Below, piece by piece: positions 22,434-33,740 of a stretch of DNA of 64,000 nt. The position numbers were made by a program, and so were the translations under genes. The stretch's first letter is position 1; every line of letters starts with the position of its first letter. The notes below the pieces were generated by a model. It was not told the origin of the DNA. It ran no database searches and saw only the letters and a program-made list of their open reading frames with translations. Origin of the DNA: Scalesia atractyloides (taxonomy: Eukaryota; Streptophyta; Magnoliopsida; Asterales; Asteraceae); contig CAMTDV010000017.1 of NCBI GenBank assembly GCA_947069175.1, forward strand, positions 37,333,126-37,397,125, read 5' to 3'.

Positions 22434-23033
22434 ATTTACTTTTTATTGTTTTTTCCTGTACTAGACATTTTGTTTTGTTTTGTATGTACAAACTGACCTT
22501 TTATGTATATATGCAGTTGATCTTTTATGTATGCTTGTGTGGATTGTTTGCGCTTATTTCATATGTCTAATTCGCGACATGTCGTACGGTGTTTTAATTA
22601 AACATGTTCGTGTAATTCAATAAAAATTAAATCGGATAACATTTAAACAAACAACTTTAAATTATATACGTTTGTAAGAAATAAAACGATTGATTGCGCT
22701 TATTTCAACTTTAATATAAATGTTTTGTAAACATAAAACAAAAATCTATAAGTTTTCAAAAAAACAACAAAACCAAATACAACAAAAACAATCAACCAAC
22801 AACCCATTTTTTCACCAAAACCTAACCCATTTAATCAAATAAGTCTGGCAGCCCAAAGCGCCCCGCTTTGATCATAGCGGGGCGTTTCACACTAGGGTCA
22901 ACAGACAAGGACTGACAGGCTCAGTCCTTGTCTTTTGACTGTCAGTCTTTGTCTTTTGACTTTACAATGAAACGCCTCACTTTGCCCATAGCGGGACGCT
23001 TTGATGTGTGTAAATAGATTTGTGCGTGTGTGA
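22434..23033. other. Right subterminal region of MULE-OTU
   Basis: Non-coding AT-rich sequence (22434-22850), then the palindromic motif, a tandem TCAGTCCTTGTCTTTTGACTG / TCAGTCTTTGTCTTTTGACT duplication at about 22920-22965, and the terminal inverted repeat. Confidence 0.5.
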
Positions 23034-23432
23034 ATAGACACGATTTTTTTTCTCTCTAAAATAGTTAAATTATGATCTGATTGTTCGTACGCTCACCGTA
23101 CGTAACAAACCGCCGTTAACGTCCCCGTCACCGGAGATCCACCACGCCGGAGAACAAGAATATGATCTGATGATCGTATCCTCGCCGTACGTAACAAACC
23201 GTCATTAGCGTCATCGCCACCGTCACCAAAACCGTCGCCGTCGCCGGAGATCCACCACGCTGGAGAAGAAGATGACCGTCATTCGAAAGCGGAGATTCAA
23301 CGCTTCTTGTTCTCGTTCTGCCTTCGTCTGTAACATTCTTCTTTTCCTTTTTGTTCCGACTTAGATTCGTTATTCGTAGGGTTTGGATTCAGATCGTACT
23401 TTTTTTATGATTTATCTTCGTTGTTTGATGTA
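23034..23432 (+). promoter_or_regulatory. 5' region of the FBL3-like gene, with a tandem duplication
   Basis: Two related units of about 90-110 bp (23070-23160 and 23161-23275) share TATGATCTGAT, GCCGTACGTAACAAACCG-like and CCGGAGATCCACCACGC-like blocks; the second has extra GTCGCC repeats. A CT-rich tract at about 23045-23056 and pyrimidine-rich 23330-23360 look like leader sequence. No convincing TATA box was seen. The MULE-OTU right end is only about 400 bp from the start codon. Confidence 0.5.
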
Positions 23433-23433
23433 A
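23407..23433 (+). other. Upstream ORF overlapping the FBL3 start codon
   Basis: A nine-codon frame (ATG at 23407, stop TAA at 23431-23433) shares its last base with the main ATG (TAATG). If transcribed it could reduce translation or act by reinitiation. Confidence 0.45.
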
Positions 23434-26400
23434 TGAAGTCGTGTTTGATTCTCTCTGTACTCTCCGACGACATCCTGTCACGGATTCTCGATCGTTTGCT
23501 CGACGATTTCGATCGGAAATCGTTTCGAGCGACGTGTAAAACTTTTCACCGAGTTGAATCGGTTCATCGGACTCGGTTGAAGTTCTGGCGACCTGAATTT
23601 GTTCCAGTTTTGTTACGGAATTACACGTTTGTAGACACGGTCGATTTCTCCGTTTGTCCGCGGATCCACGACGGATCGGTTTCGGTGTTGTTGAGTGACG
23701 TCAGCTGTTTAGGTTGGGCGCGGAGGTTGAAGAAGGTTGTGTTCTCTAGAACGACGTCGTTGAGGTTTTCTGGATTGGAGATTCTGGTGGCTTCGTGCCC
23801 TAGGTTGCAGGCGGTGGATGTGTCGCATTGTTATCAGTTTGGAGATAGAGAGGCGGCAGCGTTGTCGTGTGCAGCGGAGTTGAGGGAGGTTAAGTTGGAT
23901 AAGTGTTTGAGATTGACGGATGTAGGTTTGGCTAAGATTGCTATCAGGTGTCAGAAGTTAGAGAAGTTGAGTTTGAAATGGTGTTTGGAGATTACTGATT
24001 TGGGGATTGATCTGTTATCTAATAAGTGTTTGAGATTGAAGCATCTCTGCGTTTCATACCTCAAGGTATAAACAATTCAGTTTCGTGTTATTGATTAATG
24101 TTATTAGTACAGAATTTTGACTGCATGTCGTTTTTATCTTCTTTTTTGTAGATAAGTGATGAGTCACTAAAGTCGATAAGCAGTTTGAAAAGGCTGGAGG
24201 TGTTACTAATGGTGGGGTGCAGATTGGTGAGCGATGAAGGCTTGCATTTTATTGGAAATGGTTGCCCTTCACTTCAGGTTATTGGTCCTTCTGATTGTTT
24301 GTCTTTTTTACTTTTAGTTATTTAATTTCTGCATTTATTGTGGCTTTTGGATGATACTTGATTAATACGGATGGCTTTATGACATATAAATTTGTGTTAA
24401 TCTATATTTATGGTTATATGTTAACCTGAATCTTGTCTACTAAACTTGCACTAATTTTACATTTATGTCACATGACTCACATTAACTGCAATGCATAGAA
24501 AATCACTTCCTCTGTCCACAAAAGGAAAATGTTAAACCCTCTAAATTATATTCATAATTTTTCTTCCAGTGGAGACCTTTGGAGGCGCATCGATTGTTGA
24601 CCAATGTCTGTTTGGAGGATTTTACATTCCTTTCGGAAATAATGCAGTTTAACTAGGCACATGGTTTGATAAATTGTTAAGTGTTGATGAAATGACCATA
24701 AGGCACATTGTTTGGTTTTAGTTATAATGAAAGTACTGTAAATCTAAAAAATTGCTCAAAAGAAAACTTTTCATTAATTGGGACAGTAAAAAATGGTAAG
24801 TATTGCCTTTTTCTACTGGAATATTTGCAACTTCAGATAGTTTGATTGTCAGCCATCTTCTCTTATATTGCTAGCAATGTACCACTTTACTGTAATAACT
24901 AGCCTAAATTTATAGATTTGCACATGCTAACCGTAAGAGTCAACTCTAAAAGTGGCCTATGATCTATTTAAAAACAGCATACGATCAGCTTTAGCACACC
25001 CTTAACAAGTGTAACTGCTTTAATCCATCCTTGCAAATACATATTTAGTGATTTCTTTATTAAGTATATGTCGTTACGACTTTTTTTTGAATTAAGTGCA
25101 TAAGTTATCAAAGATCTCTGTGATGGTGAGGAACTCATGAACATCTTGCATCAAAAGAATCTACATGACTTTTAGCTTATAACTATAGTTTCTGGTTGAA
25201 GGTATTAGATGTATTGAGGTGTGAGCACGTGAGTTCTGCTGGCCTTGTTAGCGTCACTAGAGGGTGCATAGGCCTTCAAAAGCTCAATGCCGGTTACTAC
25301 TTTCTCGTGAGTCTAATCCATTCCTATATATGAAGCTTGTATGCATATAACAATGTTCTTCCACGCTAAAAGTGATGCTTTATTGCACCAGGAGCTTTCC
25401 ACCACTGTTTTTCAGAATCTTAAGGACTTGAAGCATCTGAAAACAATTAGAGTTGATGGAGCGCGAGTTAACGACTCTTTCTTTCAGATCATAAGCACTA
25501 ATTGCTTGTTTTTGGTTGAAGTTGGACTGAGCAAATGTGAAGGTGTGAATGATGCAGGTGTTATGCAGCTTGCATATGGGCATCCTGGCTTGAAAGTACT
25601 TGATTTAACATGCTGTAATGATCTCACTGATATGGCAATATCAGCCATAGCACATTCATGTACGAAACTTTTGTGCCTCAAGTTAGAGTCTTGCTCTCTG
25701 CTCACTGAAAAAAGTTTTAGTTTTATTGGGTCATCATGTGTATTACTTGTGGAGCTCGATCTAACAGAATGTTGTATAAATGACAAAGGTGAGTAAACCA
25801 AAATCCAGTTTTTTTTCTTGGTCACGGAAGTGACATATAACATATTTAACCCGTTTACTAAATGGGTCAAGTTGGATTATGGTGTATCCTTAACAATTCA
25901 AATGGGTCGAACGGGTTAAAAGTCGCTCAAAGTGTAGTTTTAATAGCTACCCCCTCTTGAATTGTTTGTATCATCTATCATTTATCAATTGTTTTGTCAT
26001 ATTTACTGTATTAACTATTTATACTACCTTAAAGACAAAGGTCGGTGCTTTTGGCACCGACCAATTCTACCCCCGACTTTACAATAATGTCAAAACTAAT
26101 CTATTAACTTTGTAAATGTCAATTTAACCCCCTCAAGTTTCTAAAGTTTTGAGTTTACCCTAAAATGAATTTCTTACGTTTTAATTTTTATGTACGTGTC
26201 GGTATAAATTCGAGGTTGTCGCTTTAACGTAATTTCTGTTTGGGAATGAGTCGGGGCAATTATATAATGTTTTATGTACGTTTTGACTTGGACTACTTTT
26301 TGACGTAAATTTTGTTTGGAAACAAATCAGGTAAAATATAATACGTTTTCATTCGAGGGTATAAATTTGAGTTACTATACGTTTCGACATAAATTTATTT

Positions 26401-29031
26401 GGAAACGAGTCTGGTTAAGTTGTAGTCTATAATTTGTCACGTCGCATACGCCGCCACCACAACGCGCGGCGGGTAAATAAACTAGCTTATAATAATTTCA
26501 ACTTGTGCTTGTAACAACCTGTTTTGACTAATCACCCAACTTGTTACTTGCCCAACCTGCCCGGCCTGCCCATTTTTCCTCTTCTACTGTATACCTGTTA
26601 TTTGTAACTCAACTTCATAAATCCATTATTTTTAACACATTTCATTATACATATGTTTTCGTTAGGACTTGAATATCTGTCTAAATGTTTGGAGCTCCAG
26701 TGCTTAAGATTAGGGATCTGTACCGATATTTCAGGCAAGGGATTGTCCTACATTGCTTCAAACTGCAAAAACCTCAAAGAACTTGATCTATACCGGTACC
26801 ATGTTTTCATCTATTACCACACCTTTTGATCTTTATGTTGTGTGTTTATCTAATCAAGTTCTTGTTTGGTTGTAGGTGTTTAAATGTTGGTGATGATGGG
26901 TTAGGTTTTATAGCTAGTGGCTGTACAAAGATCCGGAAGCTAAACATGTGTTACTGCACTAAAATTACAGACGTCGGGATGACATACTTAAGCCAGTTGG
27001 AGGAGTTATCAGATTTGGAGATGCGTAGTATTTCTAAAGTCACAAGTGCGGGTCTGACAGCTCTTGCATCGGGATGTAGGAAACTTTCGGAATTGGATAT
27101 TAAACATTGTGGGAATATCAGTGATGCCGGTTTTTGGTCTCTTGGCTACTACTCTTGGAATTTGCAACAGGTATAATCGCATAATACACCGATTTTTTAT
27201 TTGTCTTTACTTTTTAAAGCTAGTCGTACCTTGGTTTGACAGTTTAACTATCTTTTCATTTGGGGATGTTTGGATATGCGTTTTGGAGCGGATTATCTTC
27301 TTGCTGCAGTTTGAAATCTCATTAAACAGTTTTTAATGTTTGGATTAAAACAAACTATCTTTATTTAAATATTTAGGGGTCAAATATACCTTATGTTTTG
27401 CAAGAATGTCCTCTTGGGTCATTTTATTTATTGGTTAATCAAATAAACATAAATTTTCTTGACAATCAACATCTTATTATTTGATTATTACATTATAGAA
27501 GAGCACATCCAAACAACCCCTACAACTTCTACGGCATGCATATATTCCAGCTTAATATTTGAGGGTCTATTAGATAATCAATATCATAATCACTTTCAGC
27601 TTAATATTTGAGGGACTATTAAATAATCGATATCATAATCACTTTTAAACCGATTATAATTTTTTTGTATAACGCCCCGCTTGCGGTATGCGCATATAAT
27701 GTGTATATATATGTGTGGGCACTCGGGGGGCAAAAGTGAAAGTGCACTAATTTTAACGTTATTTTACTAATTTCGTGAAAATAATGTTTAAAAGAGGGGG
27801 ATGGTTAATCATGCATCATGTGGTGGCGTGGATAGCCGAAAGACAAGGGAGTACATGCACTAATTGGCCTTTGTCTTAATTGCTGAGTGTTATGTGCCTT
27901 ATGTCCAAGGCTTGATGCAAAACTACTATCGAGCCGAGGGTCTCACTGGAAGCAGCCTCTCTATGTAAAACAAGGTTTCCAAGGCCGAGATACTCCCGAG
28001 TAGTCGCTACAAGGTAGGCTGCCGAGGCGACTTTCTTCGACTCCTCCAAATTACTCGGAGTCGGTCAAACGTGGTCAACCACGGCCATAATTGGATCTAG
28101 TAGGTCAACTCGGGCCTAGTTTGATTTAGAGAATAATAAAACATAATTTCTATGTCTATCATATTAAAGAATGAATATCATTTTCACGTGTTTTATTATA
28201 AATATTAGTAAAGTTATGTTTTTTGACATATATTTAATCTCCAAAAAGTCATTTCTTTATAATTTAACATGTCCGAGTACTCCCCGAGTACTCCCCGCCT
28301 AGACCGAGTACTCTCAACTCCCCGCTCGACCGACTAGGGAGCGCCTAGCGACTTTTGCAACCATGCTCTATTCCTACGGGGTAGAGGTAAGACTGTCTAC
28401 ATCTTACCCTCCTCGGACCCTACCTTAGCTTTGCTATTGGTGGGATTTACTGATGATGATGATGATGATATAATTTTTTTGTATATATTTACATATATAC
28501 TTTATCTTTGTCACCCACAATATAGGCATCACAATATAATTTTTTTGTATATATTTACATATATACTTTATCTTTGTCACCCACAATATAGGCATCACAA
28601 CTTGGAATCAAGTTATTCCATCCAAAAACCCTCTTTGCTTGTAGAAATTGTCACGGTATTGTTGTTTAAAGCTGATTTTTGAAAATAATTGTCAGTATCT
28701 TGCTGCTATAGTTTTATGTATGTTCGCTTCATGATTATGCGATTTCTCAACCATTGTTGCTGCCATATGTGTTACCTTGATGCAGATTAATTTAAGCTAC
28801 TGTGATGTATCCGATGTCGGGTTGTGCATGATGATGTCAAACTTGACACGCCTACAAGACGTGAAGATGGTGAACCTGACAAAAGTGTCGGTAAGAGGGT
28901 ATGAACTTGCACTTAGGACTTCTTATGCTCAACTTAAAAAGGTTAAGGTGGTTGCTTCACTGAGACCACTTCTTTCGGTTGAGCTAGTTGAGGCTCTTGG
29001 TGCAAGTGGTTGTAGAATTAGATGGGATTAA
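23433..29031 (+). CDS. FBL3: F-box/LRR-repeat protein, FBL3-like, seven exons
   Basis: Likely substrate-recognition subunit of an SCF (SKP1-cullin-F-box) ubiquitin ligase. Exons by GT-AG junctions and frame: 23433-24065, 24152-24277, 25202-25306, 25392-25788, 26666-26795, 26876-27170, 28786-29031; 1932 nt, 643 residues, no internal stop. An F-box lies near residues 5-45 (LSDDILSRILDRLL, TFHRVES). The rest is a run of about 25-26 residue cysteine-type LRRs (CLRLTDVGLAKIA, HCGNISDAGFWSLGY). The C-terminus GCRIRWD is the ending I recognise for Arabidopsis FBL3; length is close to that protein. The ATG at 23433 is the first in frame and precedes the F-box directly. Introns 4 and 6 hold transposon debris. 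Native substrate is unknown. This is the only apparently intact host gene here. Confidence 0.93.
24278..25201 (+). other. Intron 2 of the FBL3-like gene
   Basis: 924 nt, GT-AG, AT-rich. No transposon signature or gene was recognised in it. Confidence 0.75.
26017..26488 (+). mobile_element. Short Helitron-like element in FBL3 intron 4
   Basis: The left part (TATACTACCTTAAAGACAAA, then GGTCGGTGC...GCACCGACC) and the right end (GC-rich CGCCGCC/GCGCGGCGG hairpin followed by ACTAG) fit a small non-autonomous Helitron. A related GGTCGGTGCC string lies inverted at about 480-500 in the other Helitron-like element. Confidence 0.45.
27171..28785 (+). other. Intron 6 of the FBL3-like gene, enlarged by repeats
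   Basis: 1615 nt. It holds a 56-bp tandem duplication near 27548-27660 (CAGCTTAATATTTGAGGG unit), a SINE-like body with an insertion, a (GAT)n tract at 28452-28469 and a 65-bp tandem duplication at about 28467-28600 (TATAATTTTTTTGTATATAT unit). Confidence 0.75.
27900..28470 (+). mobile_element. SINE-like element split by a MITE-like insertion
   Basis: Outer parts carry AGCAGCCTCTCTA, then GGTAAGACTGTCTACATCTT, ACCCTCCTCGGACCC and GGTGGGATTTACTG with a (GAT)n tail, which I associate with plant TS-type SINEs. An insert at 27965-28365 is flanked by CTCTAT (27959-27964 and 28366-28371) and has loosely inverted ends (CAAGGTTTCC and TTGCAACCATG), possibly hAT-like. The SINE 5' end is not clear. 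Confidence 0.4.
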
Positions 29032-29064
29032 TTATATGTTTGATAAAACTGTATCACTTCTATG

Positions 29065-29070
29065 AATAAA
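29065..29070 (+). terminator. Probable polyadenylation signal of the FBL3-like gene
   Basis: AATAAA 34 bp after the stop codon. Confidence 0.5.
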
Positions 29071-29706
29071 TGTATGTGGTCTTGGAGTTCCATGGAGATG
29101 ATTTTGACCCGAAATTTACATCATGTATGCCCTTTAAATAATACCAAATTTGTATCAAATACAGTGGTAAAATTCAAAATGGCACAATCTCAACACAGAA
29201 AAAAGAATGGCAGTATGAAAGAACACTTGATCCTTAACTGACACTTCCATGTTCATTGTCACCTTCATCCTGTTGAATGCAGATTGGTTGATCTGTTGGG
29301 GATAAGGGATGATGGTGATCTTATAACCAGGAAAGCATCTAGTTTTCGTTATCTGAATTCACATTTAAAGAAATGAATATCAAAGGCTTGACTTTGGAAA
29401 AGCCTTCAGGAACAACCCTTTTTTTTCCAGCCGCTCAACTTGGGTGTCGAATTTCTGTATTTCAAATACACAATGAGGGATATCCCTAACCTGTTTGGTA
29501 CCTGCACTAACGTTCACACGAGGGATACCGGTACGGGTGTAAATAAGTTGAGTCGCTCGTGAGCTATCGAGATCGGCTCACTTATAGATTGAATTAAGAA
29601 TCAAGCTGTACTTAAAAGAGCTTGGGTCTGCTTGGGCCTAAATTGAAGCACATTTAATAACGGGCTTGTTGGATTCTCACATATATACACAATATTTCTG
29701 AGATAG
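29071..29706. other. Intergenic, nothing recognised
   Basis: Mixed-composition sequence with no long frame, inverted repeat or known element seen. Confidence 0.5.
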
Positions 29707-31133
29707 TAATTTTTAGGGTAAATTATACGGTTTGTCCTTTAACTTTACACAAACTTGCATCGTGTGTTATTTATCTTTAGAAATTACACCGAACGTCCTT
29801 TATTTGAAACTTTTGCACACCGCATGTCCTTTATACTAACCTTCATCCATTTTCATGATTAAAACCAATCACGTGTCCTCACATGAGAGGCAAAACTGTT
29901 ATTTTGTCATTTTTATTTATTTTATGTGTATTGTCCTTAAAAAAGCATCTCGTGTTTATATATATAGTGAGAGGATAATGATAAAACTACAAAAAAGCCT
30001 AAAAAACATCCCAAATAATGTTTTTTTACATTTTTAATTAAAAATCGCTATTTTTAATGTATATTTTTTTTAAAAATAAATTAAAAAATTAGCACTGCAC
30101 ATATGCATTATATGTATATGTTGCACATGCAATTTAGGTTTTTTTTTTGAAGGGGGGTAGGGGGTTCAGGTTTTTTTCGTAGTAATGCACATGTGTAGTA
30201 GTTATTTTTTTAATTAGTTTATATAACAAGAATAGAAAATTTTAATAAAAAATTGGTACGTTTGCTAGACTATTTTTTTCATTTAATATATATATAGGGT
30301 TGGGGTAAAATGAAAACCTATACGAGTTGTGAGAACTTAGAGAACTCGGCCTTATGAAAGGTTTTTTCAAAATTTTTTTTACCAAAAATCCTAAAAAAAA
30401 TCAACTTTTCCAAAAAAAAAATAAAAATTACGGCAGCCGTAAATGCTGTAAAAAGTGATGTCATGATTATGTCATCACAATTTTACAGCTACTGTAAGGG
30501 GCCGAAAAACATCAGTTCGAAAATTTATTTTTTAATTTTTTTTCGGCAGTGTTTTCTAACATTTTAATCTAGTGGTGTGAAAAAAATGGGGGCAAAACTC
30601 GCACGGGAAGGTCGAGTTCTCTAAGTTCTCACAACTCGGAGGAGTTTTCCCTTGATCTTGATATATATATATGGTTGGGTTTATTTCAGAATTTTAAATA
30701 ATTGCAGAACTTTCAAAACTCTTAATAAATAATCATTATTTATATACACACACATATATATATATATATGATATTCTTGTCATTTATTATATGTATTTTT
30801 ATGATTAAAGACATGTTAAAAGTAATTTACATATGTGTAATAACCAAATTATATATACGCGTTATAAGTAATTACATATATGTAAAAAAATAGTTTACAT
30901 ATGTGGAATTATAAAATCTCATATAAAAAATTGATAAAATAACAGTATGCCCCTCATGTGAGTGCACATGATTGGTTTTAATCATGAAAACGGATGGAGG
31001 TTAGTATAAAGGACACGCGGTGTACAAAAGTTTCAAATAAAGGACGTTCGGTGTAATTTCTAAAGATAAAGGACACACGATGCAAGTTAGTGTAAAGTTA
31101 AAGGACAAACCGTGTAATTTACTCTAATTTTTA
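29707..31133. mobile_element. Non-autonomous MULE-2 with 9-bp target duplication
   Basis: Inverted repeats of about 170 bp (29716 onward, GGGTAAATTATACGG; and to 31124, CCGTGTAATTTACTC) share GGTTTGTCCTTTAACTTTAC, TTATCTTTAGAAATTACACC and ATGATTAAAACCAATCA blocks. The 9-bp duplication TAATTTTTA lies at 29707-29715 and 31125-31133. The interior is AT-rich, with no transposase, and holds an inserted MITE-like inverted repeat. Confidence 0.85.
30319..30645. mobile_element. MITE-like inverted repeat inside MULE-2
   Basis: Arms with CGAGTTGTGAGAACTTAGAG at about 30323-30351 and 30610-30640 in reverse complement, nearly perfect over 28 bp. TA-rich microsatellites flank it on both sides, so the target was probably a TA repeat. 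No coding capacity. Confidence 0.65.
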
Positions 31134-31150
31134 TTTATAGTAATAAAATA

Positions 31151-31151
<1 letters not shown>

Positions 31152-31197
<46 letters not shown>
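31152..31197. repeat. (AT)n microsatellite
   Basis: About 22 AT units at the left edge of the telomere-like element; a second (AT)n tract (about 31716-31757) marks its right edge. Confidence 0.9.
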
Positions 31198-31199
<2 letters not shown>

Positions 31200-31246
31200 T
31201 TTAGGATCCTGTAAAAAAACCATTTTTTGTTATATCTATATAGTGT

Positions 31247-31713
31247 GAGGTTCATTGGGGAACACTAAAAAAGTGGAGAACAGTGGGGAATTGACTCAAA
31301 CGATCTCCGATTGGACTAATTCCAGCGGCGTTGGAACCGGCTCGTCGAACCTAACTAGGATCTCTAAACCCTAAATCCTAACCCCTAAACCCTAAATATA
31401 TTAGGGTTTGGATTTAGGGTCTTATATTAGGGTTTAGCCTTAGGGTTTAGCTTTAGGGTTAATCGTTAGTATTTAGGGTTTAGCTTTAGGGTTTAGGGTT
31501 TTAGGGTTTAGCTTTAGGGTTTATAGCTTAGACTTTATGATTTAGCTTAGGTTTTAGCCTTATTTTTTAGCTTTAGGGTTTAGGGGTTATGATTTAGGGT
31601 TAAGAGATCCTAGTTAGGGTTCGACGAGCCGGTTCCAACGCCGTTGAAATGAGTACAATCGGAATTCGTTTGAGTCGGTTCCCCACTTTTTTAGTGTTCC
31701 CCAATGAACCTTC

Positions 31714-31716
<3 letters not shown>
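31247..31716. mobile_element. Inverted-repeat element carrying telomere-like TTTAGGG repeats
   Basis: Arms at about 31248-31375 and 31605-31712 pair in reverse complement (GGTTCATTGGGGAACACTAA, GTTGGAACCGGCTCGTCGAA). Between them (31376-31600) are degenerate copies of TTTAGGG, first as CCCTAAA then as TTTAGGG. Both sides are bordered by (AT)n. Best described as a MITE-like element that captured or amplified telomere-like sequence. Confidence 0.7.
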
Positions 31717-31756
<40 letters not shown>

Positions 31757-31760
<4 letters not shown>

Positions 31761-33740
31761 TGGGTATTAGACAACTATTGATATAATTTAGTATTAGAAG
31801 GGTGCAATGTGAATTTATGTAATTTATTTAATCTCATGCATATCATCGTACTATGAAATACAAATCATTATCACATTACCAAGTTTATCTTGGTATCAGA
31901 GCAGATCCTTCTCAACCCTAACTGCCGTCACTCACAATATCCTTCTCAACCCTAACAACCGTCACTCACAATTCCGGCCCTCCTTTCTTTTTTCTGATAA
32001 GCTTCTTTTGGCTAACAATGGCCTCACTCGCTGTTTTTTCAACAACAGAAAAAACATCTCACAATTCCCATAAGTTTGGGTTTACATTATCCCTCACAAA
32101 TTATGGTTTTTGGAAGACAATGATTACCCCCTTCCTTCAAACAAATAATCTAACTGGCTATGACAATTCTCTGTCCATCAGAAACCATTGATCAGACAAC
32201 CAGCTCATCAAACAAGGACGCACCACGGGGTCCTTATAATAAGCACAAAATGGACTTTCGGTCTATACCTTGCGTGTTTCTTGGGTATAGTCCTACCCAT
32301 CATGGTTATCGTTGTTTGGATCCGAAGTCCGACCACATCTATATTGCTCGCCATGTTCGTTTTACAGAGCAATATTTTCCATTTCTTAAGCCATCTTCAC
32401 CACCATCTACACCTTCCACACCAGATCCTTATGTATCGACTTACCCTTCCCCTCCTATTCCTACAAGCCCTTCTACTACTACTACCTCATCGATTACACC
32501 TCCTTCTAGCCCTTGTGCTTCCACACCACCTGGTACTCTCCAACCTGAAACCCCGCTACCTGGCCACACTCAAACAGCCACCTCACCACCTGCTAACACA
32601 CAAACTCATACCCCATCACCTGTTCATAACCAAACCCACACCCCTTCTACCATTCTTCGTTCCTATATCCGTCGGTCAAAAGTAAATCAAACGGACCAGG
32701 CCCCTCCTATTCCACTTCCCCGTAATCGCCCTGCCAATCTTAGACCCAACCCTACACCACGGGTTCCTTACAACCCCTCAGCTTATCATGCCTCCACCAC
32801 CGTGTCCGACAGTGAACCCATAATTTTACCATTGCTAACAAATCTCCTCAGTGGAGAAGTGCTATGGCTGAGGAATATGCAGCCTTTATTCGTAATGGCC
32901 CGTGGTCTCTAGTTCCTCCGGTCTCAAATGCCAATGTAGTTGATTGCAAGTGGGTATACAAAATTAAACGTGATCAAACTGGTGATATTCAACGATACAA
33001 AGCACGTCTGGTAGCCAAGGGATTTAATCAGCAACCAGGGGTTGACTATTATGAGACTGTTAGTCCTGTTGTAAAGTCCACTACTATACGTACGGTTCTT
33101 TCCCTTGTTGTAACACGTAAGTGGGCTCTACGCCAACTAGAAGTTCAGAATGCCTTTTTGCATGGTGACTTAAAGGAGACAGTTTATTTGCGCCAGCCTC
33201 CTGGTTTCATTGATCCACACAAACCAGATCATGTCTGCTTGCTTCACAAATCTTTATATGGGCTTAAACAGGCCCCACGGGCATGGTTTCATCGATTATC
33301 AGAGGGGCTACACTCCCTTGGATTCAAAGGATCTAAAACTGATCCTTCTCTATTCATATATTCAGCTCAAGGCACTATTTTGTACATGCTGGTATATGTT
33401 GATGATATAGTTTTAACTGGCAACAATCCTAGTGCCATTGATTGGGTTATTCACAGTTTGAGTCAGACTTTTGCTATTCAAGATTTGGGTTCTCTTTCAT
33501 ACTTTTTGGGTATTGAGGTTGTTCGTAAAGGCCCAGATATGATTCTGTCTCAAAAGAAGTACATCTTGGAACTCCTTCAACGGGCCGGTCTCACTCAGGA
33601 AAATCCGGTTACATCTCCGATTACAACCATTGCTAACTTGTCTCTTGTCGACAGTCCTTTGTTTGACAATCCAGTTAGATATCGGCAACTTCTCGGTGCT
33701 TTTCAGTATGTGACTTTATCACGCCCTGACATTGTACAAC
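31757..33740 (+). mobile_element. Internally deleted, truncated Ty1/copia retrotransposon
   Basis: The order is the end of a 5' LTR (to about 31876), PBS TGGTATCAGAGC (31891-31902), a gag N-terminal piece (from about 32018), then, after a large deletion near 32160-32190, the integrase C-terminus, a proline/serine/threonine-rich linker and reverse transcriptase. The element stops inside RT near 33740. Its 5' LTR is cut at the (AT)n tract by the telomere-like element. Confidence 0.85.
32018..33740 (+). pseudogene. pol: copia gag-pol remnant (integrase tail and reverse transcriptase)
   Basis: A gag start (MASLAVFSTTEKTS, with LTNYGFWKTM) is joined by deletion to the copia integrase C-terminal region (FLGYSPTHHGYRCLDP, ARHVRFTEQYFPF, about 32265-32390). 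A P/S/T-rich linker follows to about 32820, then a one-base shift, then the RVT_2 reverse transcriptase from about 32840: CKWVYKIKRDQTGDIQRYKA, DYYETVSPVVK, QNAFLHGDL, LYGLKQAPRAW, and the catalytic YVDD in LVYVDDIVLTGN. The frame ends after LSRPDIV, so the RNase H domain is missing. It cannot encode a working polyprotein. Proteins of this family act in cytoplasmic particles to copy and integrate the element. Confidence 0.85.

Larger units (their letters stand above)
13983..23033 (+). mobile_element. MULE-OTU: degraded autonomous Mutator-like element, about 9 kb
   Basis: Inverted ends begin TCACACACG at 13983 and, on the other strand, at 23033. Both arms then carry TTTACAC...CAAAGCGT and GGGCAAAG followed by GGCGTTT, about 75-80% alike over roughly 70 bp. 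A clear target duplication was not found, so boundaries may be off by some bases. It holds a FAR1/MULE transposase-OTU gene and a second gene. GCGGGGCG/CGCCCCGC strings recur at 14030, 20707-20740, 21000-21030, 22857-22888 and 22970-23000. Confidence 0.65.

Noticed and set aside
22057..22464. Arginine-rich frames near the end of the second MULE gene
   Set aside because: Alternative frames of a GC-rich proline-coding repeat (CCGCCACCG); no domain.
25484..25870. Antisense frame across FBL3 exon 4
   Set aside because: Shadow of the LRR-coding exon, crossing the exon-intron border.
31376..31600. A true telomere or chromosome-fusion site
   Set aside because: Copies are degenerate, short, change orientation and are enclosed by inverted-repeat arms of a small element.
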